64,000 bases of DNA from Streptomyces griseorubiginosus (GCF_001514195.1 NZ_KQ948736.1:974600-1038599), one strand, 5' to 3'; shown: positions 46,832 through 55,948, counted from the first letter of the stretch. The notes: generated by a model from the sequence alone, not told the origin. Program-made: numbers and translations.

Positions 46832-47414
46832 GACGCGCATCCGCGAGACCGCTGAGACTCCCGCTCCGCCCGACACCGTCAAGATTCTGATCGCCGGGGG
46901 CTTCGGCGTCGGCAAAACCACGATGGTCGGCTCGGTCAGCGAGATCAAACCGCTGCGCACCGAGGAACCGCTCACCGTCGCCGGGCTGGGCGTCGACGAC
47001 CTCGCCGGGATCGAGCAGAAGCGGGCCACCACCGTGGCCATGGACTTCGGCCGGATCACCATCAGCGACGAACTGGTGCTCTACCTGTTCGGCACCCCGG
47101 GCCAGCAGCGGTTCTGGTTCATGTGGAACGACCTCGCGGTGGGCGCCCTGGGCGCGGTCGTCCTGATCGACGTCCGCCGCCCCGAGTCGAGCTTCGCCGC
47201 GGTGGACTTCTTCGAGCGCCGGCGCATCCCCTTCGTCGTCGCCGTGAACGGCTTCGACGGCCGGCACCCCTACCCCGCGGAGGACATCAGGGAGTCCCTC
47301 GCGCTGCCGGAGCACGTCCCGGTGGTCCTGTGCGACGCACGCCGCCGCGACTCCTCCCGGGACGTCCTGATCGCCCTCATGGACCTGCTGATCGCCGCGG
47401 CGGTCGACGACTAG
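46818..47414 (+). CDS. cvnD: Conservon 1 GTPase CvnD
   Basis: A 198-aa small GTPase of the conservon/MglA-like class. P-loop GGFGVGKTTMVGSVSEI, a switch region with TTVAMDFGRI, G3 LFGTPGQQRF and NKxD-like VNGFDG, as usual for this family. TTG start inside the cvnC end gives translational coupling. A MITE-like element begins at its stop codon. CvnD cycles GTP and is thought to be regulated by CvnA/CvnB. Confidence 0.95.
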   Translation: MAGSETRIRETAETPAPPDTVKILIAGGFGVGKTTMVGSVSEIKPLRTEEPLTVAGLGVDDLAGIEQKRATTVAMDFGRITISDELVLYLFGTPGQQRFWFMWNDLAVGALGAVVLIDVRRPESSFAAVDFFERRRIPFVVAVNGFDGRHPYPAEDIRESLALPEHVPVVLCDARRRDSSRDVLIALMDLLIAAAVDD

Positions 47415-47631
47415 GGCCTGTCCGGGGGTTCAGGCAGGCTGCAGGGACCGGTGCCGATCGGCCCAGTTGAGCGGCGTCTGGTGCGGCGAGCCGCAAGGCA
47501 GAGGAGGGCGACGCGACGGGGCCCCTCCCGCGCGAGGTCGTTCGAGCGTGAGGGAGCCGGCGACCGACGAGATCGCCGCGGATCGGCGTGCCGGACCCCG
47601 TGACGCCGACGAAATCCGCCGAACAGACCCC
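47414..47631. mobile_element. MITE-like element with imperfect 18-bp terminal inverted repeats
   Basis: The left end reads GGGCCTGTCCGGGGGTTC, and the complement of the right end reads GGGTCTGTTCGGCGGATT (about 13 of 18 identical). The ends resemble the GGCCTGTCCGGCGGATC termini I associate with Streptomyces mobile elements. It has no gene and about 180 bp of internal sequence. It starts within the last base of the cvnD stop codon. No target duplication could be confirmed. Confidence 0.5.
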
Positions 47632-47705
47632 GGCAGACCCGGTGGCCGGGCCGTCGGGCCCGGCCACCGGTGCACGGCGAGGGGCCGCGGCCCGGCGAGA
47701 GGGTG

Positions 47706-48671
47706 TCAGCCCAGGCCGTTCGTCTTCAGCCAGGCCTTCGCCACGTCCAGCGGGTCCTTGTTCTCCAGCTGGACCTGGAGGTCCATGGCGAGGAGTCCCT
47801 GCGTATCCAGCTTGGCGGAGACCGCGTTCAGCGCGGCCACGCCGTCCTTGCTGAGACCGGACTTGTATACGAGCGGGGTGACGTTGGCGAAGCCGAAGAG
47901 GTTCTTCGGGTCCTTCAGGACGACGAACTTCTCCTTGGTGATGGTCGGGTCGGTCGTGAAGATGTCCGCGGCCTGCACGGTGTTCTTCTTCAGCGCCGCC
48001 TGCGTCAGCGCACCGCCCGCGTCGAGCGCCTTGAAGGACTTGAACTTCAGGCCGTACTCCGACTCGAGGCCGAGCAGACCCTGCTGCCGGGTCTGGAACT
48101 CGGGCGAGCCGCCGATGACCAGTTCCCCGGCGATGCTCTTGAGGTCGGCGAGCGTGGACTCGTCGGTCAGGTTGTACTTCTTCGCGGTCGCCGCGTTGAC
48201 CGTGACCGAGTCCTTGTCCTCCGCCGGCGCCGAGTCGAGTACCGTCAGCTTGGGGTCGAGCTTGGCCTTGACCGCGGTGTTCACGGCCTCGGTCGACTCC
48301 TGCGCGGCGTCCTTGTCCAGGTAGGCCAGCAGCGAGCCGTTGTACTCGGGCAGGACGGTGATCGAGCCGTTCTTCAGCAGGCCGTACGTGGTCTCGCGGC
48401 TGCCGATGTTGGGCTTGTAGCTGACCTTGATGCCCTTGGCCTTGAGGGCCTCGCCGTAGATGTCGGCGAGCAGGGTGCTCTCGGCGAAGTTGTTGGCGCC
48501 GACGACGACGGTGTCGCCGCTGCCGGCACCCGCGCTGTCCTCGTTGAGAGGGTCGGAGGACTTGTCGGAAGAACCGCATCCCGCCAGCAGGACCGTGGCG
48601 GCGGCCAGCGCGACGGCGGCCAGGCCGGGGTTCTTCCTGAGGGACCTGCGGTGTACGGCGGTAACAGTCAC
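47706..48671 (-). CDS. Glycine betaine/choline-type ABC transporter substrate-binding lipoprotein
   Basis: A 321-aa lipoprotein with lipobox LLAGC (Cys32) and an OpuAC/ProX-type binding domain (VVGANNFAESTLLADIYGEAL as the opening strand-helix, IGSRETTYGLL, PEYNGSLLAYL, FTTDPTITKEKFVVLKDP). It delivers quaternary-amine osmoprotectants or choline to a permease. The GTG at 48671 has GGGAA upstream. The matching permeases and ATPase are on the same strand at 53359-55840, separated by conservon 2 on the opposite strand. It needs its own promoter; TTGACT (48787-48782) with TTGGAT 18 bp on is a candidate. Confidence 0.93.
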   Translation of the reverse strand: MTVTAVHRRSLRKNPGLAAVALAAATVLLAGCGSSDKSSDPLNEDSAGAGSGDTVVVGANNFAESTLLADIYGEALKAKGIKVSYKPNIGSRETTYGLLKNGSITVLPEYNGSLLAYLDKDAAQESTEAVNTAVKAKLDPKLTVLDSAPAEDKDSVTVNAATAKKYNLTDESTLADLKSIAGELVIGGSPEFQTRQQGLLGLESEYGLKFKSFKALDAGGALTQAALKKNTVQAADIFTTDPTITKEKFVVLKDPKNLFGFANVTPLVYKSGLSKDGVAALNAVSAKLDTQGLLAMDLQVQLENKDPLDVAKAWLKTNGLG

Positions 48672-49056
48672 GATTCCCGTTCCGGACTCTGGGGGACTCA
48701 AGGGGATTCAGGGAGCTTGCGGTGAAGCCCTCGGCCTCGGGGGAAGCCTTTGGACTGATCCAATCCAGCCTGTTCTCGCCCAGTCAAGACCGACCTGGTC
48801 ACAATTGGCCTCCATCTCCATCCGGTTGTGAAGGAAAGGCGAAACCGGCGCGCGGGGCGCCGAGAGGTTGTAACGGATTCTTGACTCGGGGTGGCGGGAA
48901 GCGCTGTCCGAAGAGGCTGTAGTCTCGCCGAAGTTGGCGCCGGTCACACAGGCGTGCAGGAGCCACTCAGGTATCCCTATGCACTGTCCCGTTGCGATCA
49001 GAATCGGTCACGCGCTTTCCTCGCGCGTCGGCCGGGACATCCACGAAGGAGGGCTG
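48672..49056. other. 385-bp divergent promoter region (binding lipoprotein / conservon 2)
   Basis: No gene seen. On the minus side a TTGACT-N18-TTGGAT promoter-like pair lies 88-116 bp before the lipoprotein gene. On the plus side TTGACT occurs at about 48882 without a good -10. The strong AAGGAGG for cvnA is at 49046-49052. Confidence 0.45.
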
Positions 49057-51810
49057 GTGTCCACGAACGAGGTGGACGCGTCCACCCGGTCGGCACCGCC
49101 GCCGAGCCGGGGCAGGACACGCGACGACCGGGGCCTGCGGGACTTCGCCGAGCGCTGGCCGTTCCGGCGCAAGCTCAACATCCTGGTGGGCGTGCCGCTC
49201 GCGGTGGTCGCCGCGCTGCTGGCCTATCTCTTCGCCGACCAGATCGGCCAGTCCCAGGACGCCGCCAAGGCAGCCCAGTTGGTGCGGGACAGCGCCCAGG
49301 TGGCCAAGCTGGTGGGCCAGTTGGAGGCCGAGCACCAGCAGGCCGTCCTGCTCTCGGTGCGCCACCAGTCCAACCGGCCCGGCGACACCCCCTCGCAGAC
49401 CGCCTACCGCGAGGCCCAGATCCGCGTGGACAACCAGGTCGAGCAGGTCCGCAGGACCTTCGGGGGCCGGCTGCCCGACGAGGAGGCCGAGGCGCTGCGC
49501 GAGGTCGACGGCCTGGAGGACCTGCGCAACACCATCGAGAAGGCGTACCTGCCCGCCGACAACATCGACCCGGCCTACAGCGACGCGGCCAAGGGTCTGA
49601 TCGACGGACTCGGGCTGGACCGCAACCCGGCGCTCGCGGCCACCTTCACCGGCAACCTCCTCGACTCGCTGCTGCGCGCCGACGCCGCGCACGGCTCGTT
49701 CGAGACCGGTGTCTTCTCCGCGACCACCGGCGACTCCAACGCCCTGATCGAGCTGATCGGCGCCATCGGGTCCTACGACGAGTACACCCACCAGGTCGAG
49801 CGGTTCGGCCGGTTCGCCTCCCCGGAGCAGACCGAGGCACTCGGCGACATCGAGCACAACAGCGCCCAGGCGACGATCGCCCAGCAGTACGCGGAGCTCC
49901 AGATCGACCCCGGGTCGCTCCAGGCGGAGAGCCCGGCCGAGATCAAGGCCGCCTTCCAGACCGCGCTCGACTCCTACCCGGACTACCGCACCCAGGCCCG
50001 GACCCGGCTGAAGACCACCACCTCGCTGATCGACCAGATCGCCGACCGCGCCGACACCGCCTCCCGGGACGCCCGCACCAACGCGTTCTGGCTGCTCGGC
50101 TCGGCCCTGCTCGGCTTCGTGCTCTGGCTGGCCTTCTCGGTCGCCGTACGGCGCTCGGTGGTGCGGCCGGTGCAGGCGCTGACCGGTGCCGCCCGGCAGG
50201 TCGCCGAGGTGGCGGGCCGGGAGCTGGCGCGGGTCGCCGACGACGACACCGAGGACACCGGGACACCCCGGCTCCAGGAGATGCCGGTCACCGCGAAGGA
50301 CGAGATCGGTGACCTCGCCGACGTGTTCAACCAGGTGCAGACGACCGCGGTCGCGCTGCTCGAACGCCAGGTCCTCAGCCGGCGCAACGTCGCCGAGATG
50401 TTCGGCAACGTGGGCCGCCGGGTCAGCAACCTGACCACCCGGCAGCTGGCGCTGATCGACGCGGTCGAGCGCGGTGAGACCGACCCGGCGCTGCTGGAAC
50501 GCCTCTACAGCATCGACCACATCGCGGTGCGCCTGCGCCGCAACGCCGACAGCCTGATGCTGCTCGCGGGCATCCGCGAGACCGTCCTGGACTCGGGTCC
50601 GCTCGCCCTGACCAACGTCGTCCGGGTCGCGCTCGGCCAGATCGAGGGCTTCCAGCGGGTCTCCCTCCAGGCCGGCACGGAGGTCATGGTCGAGCCGGAC
50701 ATCATCGGCGACCTCACGCTGATGGTGGCCGAACTCGTGGAGAACGCGGTGTCGTTCTCCCCCGCGGGCAGCCCGGTCGAGGTGATCGTCAAGGACAGCC
50801 ACGAGGGTGCGCTGGTGGTGATCTCCGACCACGGTCTCGGCATGAGCGCCGAGCGCCTGGCGGAGGAGAACGCCCGTCTCATCCGCCGTGAACGGCTCGA
50901 CCTGGTCCCGACGAAGGTCCTCGGCCTCTTCGTCGTCGGCACGCTGGCGCGCCGCTGGGAGGTCGGCGTCACCCTGTCCCGCACCCCCGGCGGGGGTGTG
51001 ACGGCCGAGGTGACGATCCCGTCCTCCCTCCTGCTGACGATGAGCCCGCTGGCGGTGGCCGCCGCCGGTACCGCGGCGACCGCGGACACCGGTGCGCTGT
51101 CGGACACGGCGGCCGACACCCGTACGGCAGCCGCGGCGGACGTGCACACCGGTGCGCTGTCCGGCACGGTCGCGGATTCCCGTACGGCGGCCGCGGCGGA
51201 CGCCGTCCCGGTGCCGAACTCCCTTGCTGTGCGCGCCGATTCAGGTGCGGAAGGCGCTTCACCCGCGCCGAGCACTGCTCTCACCCCCCGCACTGCCCTC
51301 ATGTCGACCGGTGCCGCCGCCCCGACCGGCCGGGGACCGGCGAACGCCCCGGTCGACGGCGAGCCCGGGCCGCTCCCGCGCAGGGTCCCGCACCGGGACG
51401 GGGTCTCGAACGCCCCGGACCCGGCACCGGCGGCCGATGCCTCCGGCACCCCCTCCTCCACCCACCCGTACGTCCCCAAGGCCCGCGCCGGAGCGCCGGC
51501 GGTGCCCGCCGAGGCCTCCGGTACGGCGGACGACTCCGCCGGCGCCCGTCCGCTGCGTCGCCGCGTCCGCGGGGCCACCCTGCGGACCACCCTCGGCGCC
51601 GACGTCGTACCGAAGACCGCCGCTCCCCGGCCCGCCGACGCGAAGGCGGTACGCGACGAGCTCGACGAGTTCGAGGCGGCCGTGGAGCGCGCCCACCGGG
51701 ACACCGGCAGCCACACCAGACCGGTACCGAGCCACACCGTGGAAACCCACCCGACCGCGTCCAACCCCCCGCACGAACAGAACCACTCCACGGAAGGAGC
51801 GGAGCAGTGA
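49057..51810 (+). CDS. cvnA: Conservon 2 sensor kinase CvnA
   Basis: A 917-aa sensor kinase of the conservon family. TM1 about residues 40-60, extracellular NIT-type domain, TM2 about 343-365, HAMP region, dimerisation helix with the intact acceptor His488 (SIDHIAVRLRRNADSL), and a kinase ATPase domain (VAELVENAVSFSP near 557, SDHGLGMS). The Thr/Ala/Pro-rich C-terminus includes a 20-residue repeat (TGALSDTAADTRTAAAAD, TGALSGTVADSRTAAAAD). The GTG at 49057 is fixed by AAGGAGG. Its stop overlaps the cvnB start (GTGA). Confidence 0.95.
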   Translation: MSTNEVDASTRSAPPPSRGRTRDDRGLRDFAERWPFRRKLNILVGVPLAVVAALLAYLFADQIGQSQDAAKAAQLVRDSAQVAKLVGQLEAEHQQAVLLSVRHQSNRPGDTPSQTAYREAQIRVDNQVEQVRRTFGGRLPDEEAEALREVDGLEDLRNTIEKAYLPADNIDPAYSDAAKGLIDGLGLDRNPALAATFTGNLLDSLLRADAAHGSFETGVFSATTGDSNALIELIGAIGSYDEYTHQVERFGRFASPEQTEALGDIEHNSAQATIAQQYAELQIDPGSLQAESPAEIKAAFQTALDSYPDYRTQARTRLKTTTSLIDQIADRADTASRDARTNAFWLLGSALLGFVLWLAFSVAVRRSVVRPVQALTGAARQVAEVAGRELARVADDDTEDTGTPRLQEMPVTAKDEIGDLADVFNQVQTTAVALLERQVLSRRNVAEMFGNVGRRVSNLTTRQLALIDAVERGETDPALLERLYSIDHIAVRLRRNADSLMLLAGIRETVLDSGPLALTNVVRVALGQIEGFQRVSLQAGTEVMVEPDIIGDLTLMVAELVENAVSFSPAGSPVEVIVKDSHEGALVVISDHGLGMSAERLAEENARLIRRERLDLVPTKVLGLFVVGTLARRWEVGVTLSRTPGGGVTAEVTIPSSLLLTMSPLAVAAAGTAATADTGALSDTAADTRTAAAADVHTGALSGTVADSRTAAAADAVPVPNSLAVRADSGAEGASPAPSTALTPRTALMSTGAAAPTGRGPANAPVDGEPGPLPRRVPHRDGVSNAPDPAPAADASGTPSSTHPYVPKARAGAPAVPAEASGTADDSAGARPLRRRVRGATLRTTLGADVVPKTAAPRPADAKAVRDELDEFEAAVERAHRDTGSHTRPVPSHTVETHPTASNPPHEQNHSTEGAEQ

Positions 51811-52298
51811 GCACGTCCACAGGTGGCACCCCGACCGGAGGCACCCCGACGGCAGGCACCACGCCGGCCGAGCTTCAGGCCGCCGCGGCCGACTTCACCT
51901 GGCTGCTGAACCGTTTCGCGACGGAGACCGCGGGTGTCGTCGACGCCATCGCGGTGTCCTCGGACGGCCTCCTCATAGCCGTCTCGGAGCTGCGTGAGCA
52001 CGCGGACTCCGAACGCCTCGCCGCGATCGTCTCCGGCATCACGAGCCTGGCCGCCGGCGCCTCCGGCAACTACGGTCTCGGCGGCCTGAACAAGGTCATC
52101 ATCGACCTGGAGGGCGGCCATGTCCTGGTCTCCGCGATCGGCAGCGGCGCCGTGCTCGGTGTCGTCACCGACAAGGAGGCCAAGCTCGGCAACATCGCCT
52201 ACGAGATGACGCTGTTCGCCAACCGTGCCGGTGCCGCGCTCAGCCCCCAGCTCGTGCTGGAGCTGAAGAACAGCGTCGGCGCGACGTCGAAGCGCTGA
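51807..52298 (+). CDS. cvnB: Conservon 2 Roadblock/LC7 protein CvnB
   Basis: A 163-aa Roadblock/LC7 protein with a 20-residue Gly/Thr-rich lead (TGGTPTGGTPTAGTT) before the domain (DFTWLLNRFATETAGVVDA, AVSSDGLLIAVSE, ERLAAIVSGITSLA). The GTG overlaps the cvnA stop (GTGA), indicating coupled translation. It is the likely partner of the downstream CvnD GTPase. Longer at the N-terminus than the conservon 1 copy. Confidence 0.95.
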   Translation: MSTSTGGTPTGGTPTAGTTPAELQAAAADFTWLLNRFATETAGVVDAIAVSSDGLLIAVSELREHADSERLAAIVSGITSLAAGASGNYGLGGLNKVIIDLEGGHVLVSAIGSGAVLGVVTDKEAKLGNIAYEMTLFANRAGAALSPQLVLELKNSVGATSKR

Positions 52299-52317
52299 CC
52301 GAGGAGGAAGCGCAGTC

Positions 52318-52734
52318 ATGGCGGACGGCAGCACGCCTCCGGACCCGGAGCCCGGCGGTCCCGTGCCCGCCGTACGGCCGTTCCTCGTCACCGCCGGCCG
52401 GGTGGCACCCGATCCGTCCGGCCGGACGATGCCCGTGGAGACCCAGGTGGTGGCCACCGCCGAGGGTCTCGCCGTGCTCGACCGGCTGTCCTTCGAACAG
52501 CACGACATCGTGGCCGCGTGCCGGATCCCGCAGTCCATCGCGGAGATCGCGGCCCGGCTGCGGCTGCATCTGAACGTGGTGCGGATCCTCGCCGAGGACC
52601 TGCGCACGGCAGGGCAGCTGACAGTGCACGTGCCCGACTCCGACGTCACCCACGACGCGTCCGTCCTGCGCAGGCTGATCGACGGCCTGCGCGCCATCCC
52701 CGACTCCCGAGGGGTTCTCCGTGACACCGACTGA
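52318..52734 (+). CDS. cvnC: Conservon 2 DUF742 protein CvnC
   Basis: A 138-aa DUF742 protein (AVRPFLVTAGRVAPD; winged-helix region EQHDIVAACRIPQSIAEIAA, then RLRLHLNVVRILAEDL). ATG with GAGGAGG upstream, 19 bp after cvnB. It overlaps cvnD by 14 bp, exactly as in conservon 1. Confidence 0.94.
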   Translation: MADGSTPPDPEPGGPVPAVRPFLVTAGRVAPDPSGRTMPVETQVVATAEGLAVLDRLSFEQHDIVAACRIPQSIAEIAARLRLHLNVVRILAEDLRTAGQLTVHVPDSDVTHDASVLRRLIDGLRAIPDSRGVLRDTD

Positions 52735-53323
52735 ACCGGCCTTCCGGCCCTCGGCCGCGGCCTCCGCCGCCGTACGACCGCCGCTGCCGGTCAAGATGGT
52801 GATCGCGGGCGGCTTCGGGGTGGGCAAGACCACCGCGGTCGGCTCCATCTCCGAGATCGAGCCGCTGACCACCGAGGCCGCCATCACCGAGGTCGCCGCG
52901 GGCGTGGACGACCTCAGCCACACCCCGCGCAAGACGACGACCACGGTCGCGATGGACTTCGGCTGCATCACCGTCGACCCGACGCTGAAGCTGTACCTGT
53001 TCGGCACGCCCGGTCAGGAGCGCTTCGGGTTCATGTGGGACGACATCGTCGAGGGCGCGGTGGGCGGCCTGGTCATCGTCGACACCCGGCGCCTCGACGA
53101 CTGCTACGCCGCGGTCGACTACTTCGAGCACAAGCAGATCCCGTTCGCGGTCGCCGTCAACGCCTTCGACGGCAAGGTCGAGCACACCCTGGACGAGGTC
53201 CGCTGGGCCCTCGACGTCAACGACCGCGTCCCGGTACTGGTCTTCGACGCGAGGGAACGGGGCTCGGTGCGGGACGCGTTGCTGGTCGTCCTGGAACAGG
53301 CCCTGGCCCGTACCGGGGAGTGA
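52721..53323 (+). CDS. cvnD: Conservon 2 GTPase CvnD
   Basis: A 200-aa conservon GTPase: P-loop GGFGVGKTTAVGSISEIE, TTTVAMDFGCI, G3 LFGTPGQERFGF, and VNAFDGK in place of NKxD. GTG start within cvnC. It is followed by a hairpin terminator facing the transporter operon. It is closely similar to the conservon 1 CvnD but clearly diverged. Confidence 0.96.
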   Translation: MTPTEPAFRPSAAASAAVRPPLPVKMVIAGGFGVGKTTAVGSISEIEPLTTEAAITEVAAGVDDLSHTPRKTTTTVAMDFGCITVDPTLKLYLFGTPGQERFGFMWDDIVEGAVGGLVIVDTRRLDDCYAAVDYFEHKQIPFAVAVNAFDGKVEHTLDEVRWALDVNDRVPVLVFDARERGSVRDALLVVLEQALARTGE

Positions 53324-53330
53324 GGCCGAG

Positions 53331-53352
53331 GACCGGGGCAAGTCCCCCGGTC
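53331..53352. terminator. Hairpin between convergent conservon 2 and transporter genes
   Basis: GACCGGGG-N6-CCCCGGTC stem, 8 bp, directly after cvnD and just before the permease stop on the other strand. Confidence 0.65.
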
Positions 53353-53358
53353 CCCCGC

Positions 53359-54027
53359 CTAGTTGCTCCTGAGCACTCCGCGGGAAACCGTCAGCCGGGT
53401 GATCCCCCAGAACACCGCCAGCGTGACCAGCGCCAGCGCAGCGACCAGCGTCGCCCCGCCCACGACCTTCTCGTAGTTGCGCTGGTACAGCCCGTCCACG
53501 ATGTACCGTCCGAGCCCGCCCAGCGAGACGTACGCGGCGATCGTGGCCGTGGAGACGATCTGGATGGCCGCGGAGCGCAGCCCGCCGAGGATCAGCGGGA
53601 GGGCGACCGGGAGTTCGACCCGGAAGAGGACCTCCACCTCGTGCATGCCCATGCCCCGCGCCGCGTCCACCGGCGCGGGGTCCACCGACCGCATCGCCTC
53701 GTAGGTGGTGACGAGGATCGGCGGCACGGCGAGCACCACCAGCGGGATCATCACGTTGATCAGCCCGAACCCGAGCATCAGCGTCATCAGCACCAGCAGA
53801 CCGAAGGTGGGCAGGGCCCGCCCGGCGACGGCGATGAAGGCCAGCGCGTTGCCGCCCCGCCCGTAGTGCCCGGTGACGAGCCCCACCGGCAGCCCGATCA
53901 GGGCGGCGATGGCGAGCGCCTGGAGGGTGTACTGGACGTGCTCCCCGAGCCGGGTGGGAATGCCGTCGTAGCCCTGCCAGTGGGCGCCGTCGCTGAAGAA
54001 CGCGTTGACGAAGTTGAGGACGTTCAC
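53359..54027 (-). CDS. Osmoprotectant (glycine betaine/choline) ABC transporter permease 2
   Basis: A 222-aa OpuC/ProW-type permease with about five helices and the docking loop AARGMGMHEVEVLFRVELPV. The N-terminal VQYTLQALAIAALIGLPVG is typical. The GTG start overlaps the stop of the preceding permease (GTGA). It is the last gene of a three-gene operon (ATPase, permease, permease). Confidence 0.94.
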   Translation of the reverse strand: MNVLNFVNAFFSDGAHWQGYDGIPTRLGEHVQYTLQALAIAALIGLPVGLVTGHYGRGGNALAFIAVAGRALPTFGLLVLMTLMLGFGLINVMIPLVVLAVPPILVTTYEAMRSVDPAPVDAARGMGMHEVEVLFRVELPVALPLILGGLRSAAIQIVSTATIAAYVSLGGLGRYIVDGLYQRNYEKVVGGATLVAALALVTLAVFWGITRLTVSRGVLRSN

Positions 54028-54713
54028 CGGGCGGCGACCTCCGGTTCGGGCCGCTGCGCGCGGCGCGCCCGCGCGCCGCTCGGCATCCACGGCGTCAGGA
54101 GCAGGCGTACGACGACCAGCAGCCCGTCGGCGAGGATCGCGAGGACCGCCATGGTGAGGACGGCGTTCACGGCGAGCTCGGGCCGGTTGTAGATGTTGGC
54201 GTCGTTGATGAGGTTGCCGAGCGCGCCCTGGTTGCCGATGAGGGCGCCGACGCTGACCAGCGAGATGCTCGACACGGTCGCCACCCGCAGCCCCGCGATG
54301 ATGGCGGGCACCGCGATGGGCAGCTGGACCTGGAGGTAGCGGCGTACGGGTCCGAAGCCCATGGCGGTCGCGGCGGCGAGGGTCTCCTGGGGCACCGAGC
54401 GGACGCCGTCGACGATCGCCGGGACCAGGATGACGAGGGTGTAGACGGTGAGCGGGATCATCACCGTGAGCTCGGTCTGGCCGGTGTAGTCGATGAGGAC
54501 GACGAAGAAGGCCAGTGAGGGGATGGCGTACAGCACGGTCGTCACCCACAGCACCGGCGGGTACAGCCACCGGAAGCGCACGCACAGCTGGGACAGCGGC
54601 AGGGCGATCACCAGTCCGGCGAGGACCGGCAGCAGGGCCTCCCTGAGGTGCAGGCCGATCAGCCCGAGCCAGCTGTGCTGGAGGTCGCTGGGGATGTCGA
54701 AGAAGCCGTTCAC
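54024..54713 (-). CDS. Osmoprotectant (glycine betaine/choline) ABC transporter permease 1
   Basis: A 229-aa OpuC/ProW-type permease. Helices start HLREALLPVLAGLVIALPLS, and the ATPase-docking loop is AATAMGFGPVRRYLQVQLPI. The C-terminal tail is basic (SGARARRAQRPE). GTG start overlapping the ATPase stop (GTGA) and GTGA overlap with the next permease show tight translational coupling. Confidence 0.94.
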   Translation of the reverse strand: MNGFFDIPSDLQHSWLGLIGLHLREALLPVLAGLVIALPLSQLCVRFRWLYPPVLWVTTVLYAIPSLAFFVVLIDYTGQTELTVMIPLTVYTLVILVPAIVDGVRSVPQETLAAATAMGFGPVRRYLQVQLPIAVPAIIAGLRVATVSSISLVSVGALIGNQGALGNLINDANIYNRPELAVNAVLTMAVLAILADGLLVVVRLLLTPWMPSGARARRAQRPEPEVAAR

Positions 54714-55840
54714 CGCACGGCCTCGGAGTCGGTACGGCCCTCCGCGTGCGCCCCGCGGATGGCCTCGCCGATGGCCTGCTGGGAGACGACTCCGGCCACC
54801 CGGCCCTCGGCGTCGACGCCGACCGCCCACCCGGTGGGCGAGAGCACCGCGCAGTCCAGCGCGGCCCGCAGGGAGTCCGTACCGGCGACGAACGGCCGCC
54901 CGTAGGGCAGCAGTCGGGCGGTGTCGACGCTCCCGGCGGTCAGGTCACGCGGCTCGCTCCAGCCGAGGGGGCGGCCGTCCACGTCGGTGACGAGGAGGTA
55001 GGGGGCCTCGTCGGTGGTGCGGGCGGCGATCTGCTCGGCGCTTGCGTCGACCGCGACGACCGGGCCGGTGTGCAGCAGCAGTCCGGCCGAGCCGAAGAAG
55101 GAGAGCCGGCGGATGCCCCGGTCGGCGCCGAGGAAGTCCTCGACGAACGCGTCGGCCGGGTTCGACAGGAGTTCGGCGGGCGATGCGTACTGGGCGAGCT
55201 TGCCGCCGGTGCGCAGCACGGCGACCATCGTGCCGATCTTGACGGCCTCGTCGATGTCATGGGTGACGAAGACGATGGTCTTGCCCAACTCGTCCTGGAT
55301 GCGCAGGAGTTCGTCCTGGAGGCCCTTGCGCACGATGGGGTCGACGGCCGAGAACGGCTCGTCCATCAGGAGGACCGGCGGGTCGGCGGCGAGGGCGCGG
55401 GCCACCCCGACGCGCTGCTGCTGGCCGCCGGACAGCTGGTAGGGGTACCGCTTGGCGAGCGAGCCGTCCAGCCCGACCCGCTCCATCAACTCCCGTGCCC
55501 GGGCACGTGCCTTGTCCTTGCCCCAGCCCAGCATCCGGGGCACGGTGGCGATGTTGTCGACGATCGTGCGGTGCTGGAAGAGGCCGGCGTTCTGGATGAC
55601 GTACCCCATGGACCGGCGCAGCGTGTTGACCGGCTGCTGACGGCTGTCCTTGCCGTCGATCAGGATGGTGCCCTCGCTGGGCTCGACCATCCGGTTGATC
55701 ATCCGCAGGGTCGTCGTCTTGCCGCAGCCCGAGGGACCGACGAGGACGGTGATCGAGCGGTCGGGTATCTCCAACGAGAGCCGGTCGACCGCCACCGTGC
55801 CGTCCGGGTACCGCTTGGTGACTGAATCTATCCGTATCAA
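54710..55840 (-). CDS. Osmoprotectant ABC transporter ATP-binding protein with CBS region
   Basis: A 376-aa OpuCA/ProV-type ATPase. Walker A GPSGCGKTTT, Q-loop YVIQNAGLF, signature LSGGQQQR, Walker B VLLMDEPFSAVD, H-loop FVTHDID. The C-terminal 130 residues contain two CBS-like segments (RTTDEAPYLLVTDVDGRPLG and TGWAVGVDAEGRVAGVVS), which in OpuCA proteins sense ionic strength or nucleotides. TTG at 55840 (LIRIDSVTKRY) is chosen; an upstream in-frame start is possible. It heads the operon. The binding protein is at 47706-48671. Confidence 0.95.
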   Translation of the reverse strand: MIRIDSVTKRYPDGTVAVDRLSLEIPDRSITVLVGPSGCGKTTTLRMINRMVEPSEGTILIDGKDSRQQPVNTLRRSMGYVIQNAGLFQHRTIVDNIATVPRMLGWGKDKARARARELMERVGLDGSLAKRYPYQLSGGQQQRVGVARALAADPPVLLMDEPFSAVDPIVRKGLQDELLRIQDELGKTIVFVTHDIDEAVKIGTMVAVLRTGGKLAQYASPAELLSNPADAFVEDFLGADRGIRRLSFFGSAGLLLHTGPVVAVDASAEQIAARTTDEAPYLLVTDVDGRPLGWSEPRDLTAGSVDTARLLPYGRPFVAGTDSLRAALDCAVLSPTGWAVGVDAEGRVAGVVSQQAIGEAIRGAHAEGRTDSEAVR

Positions 55841-55948
55841 GGCGCCGAATACCCTTCGGGTCTGGCCGGGTTTGACCACTTCCGGCCACTCGAAAGGCCG
55901 TCCGGCAGAGTCTAGACGCCCAGTGTTTCAGCACCGCGCGGCGACCCG

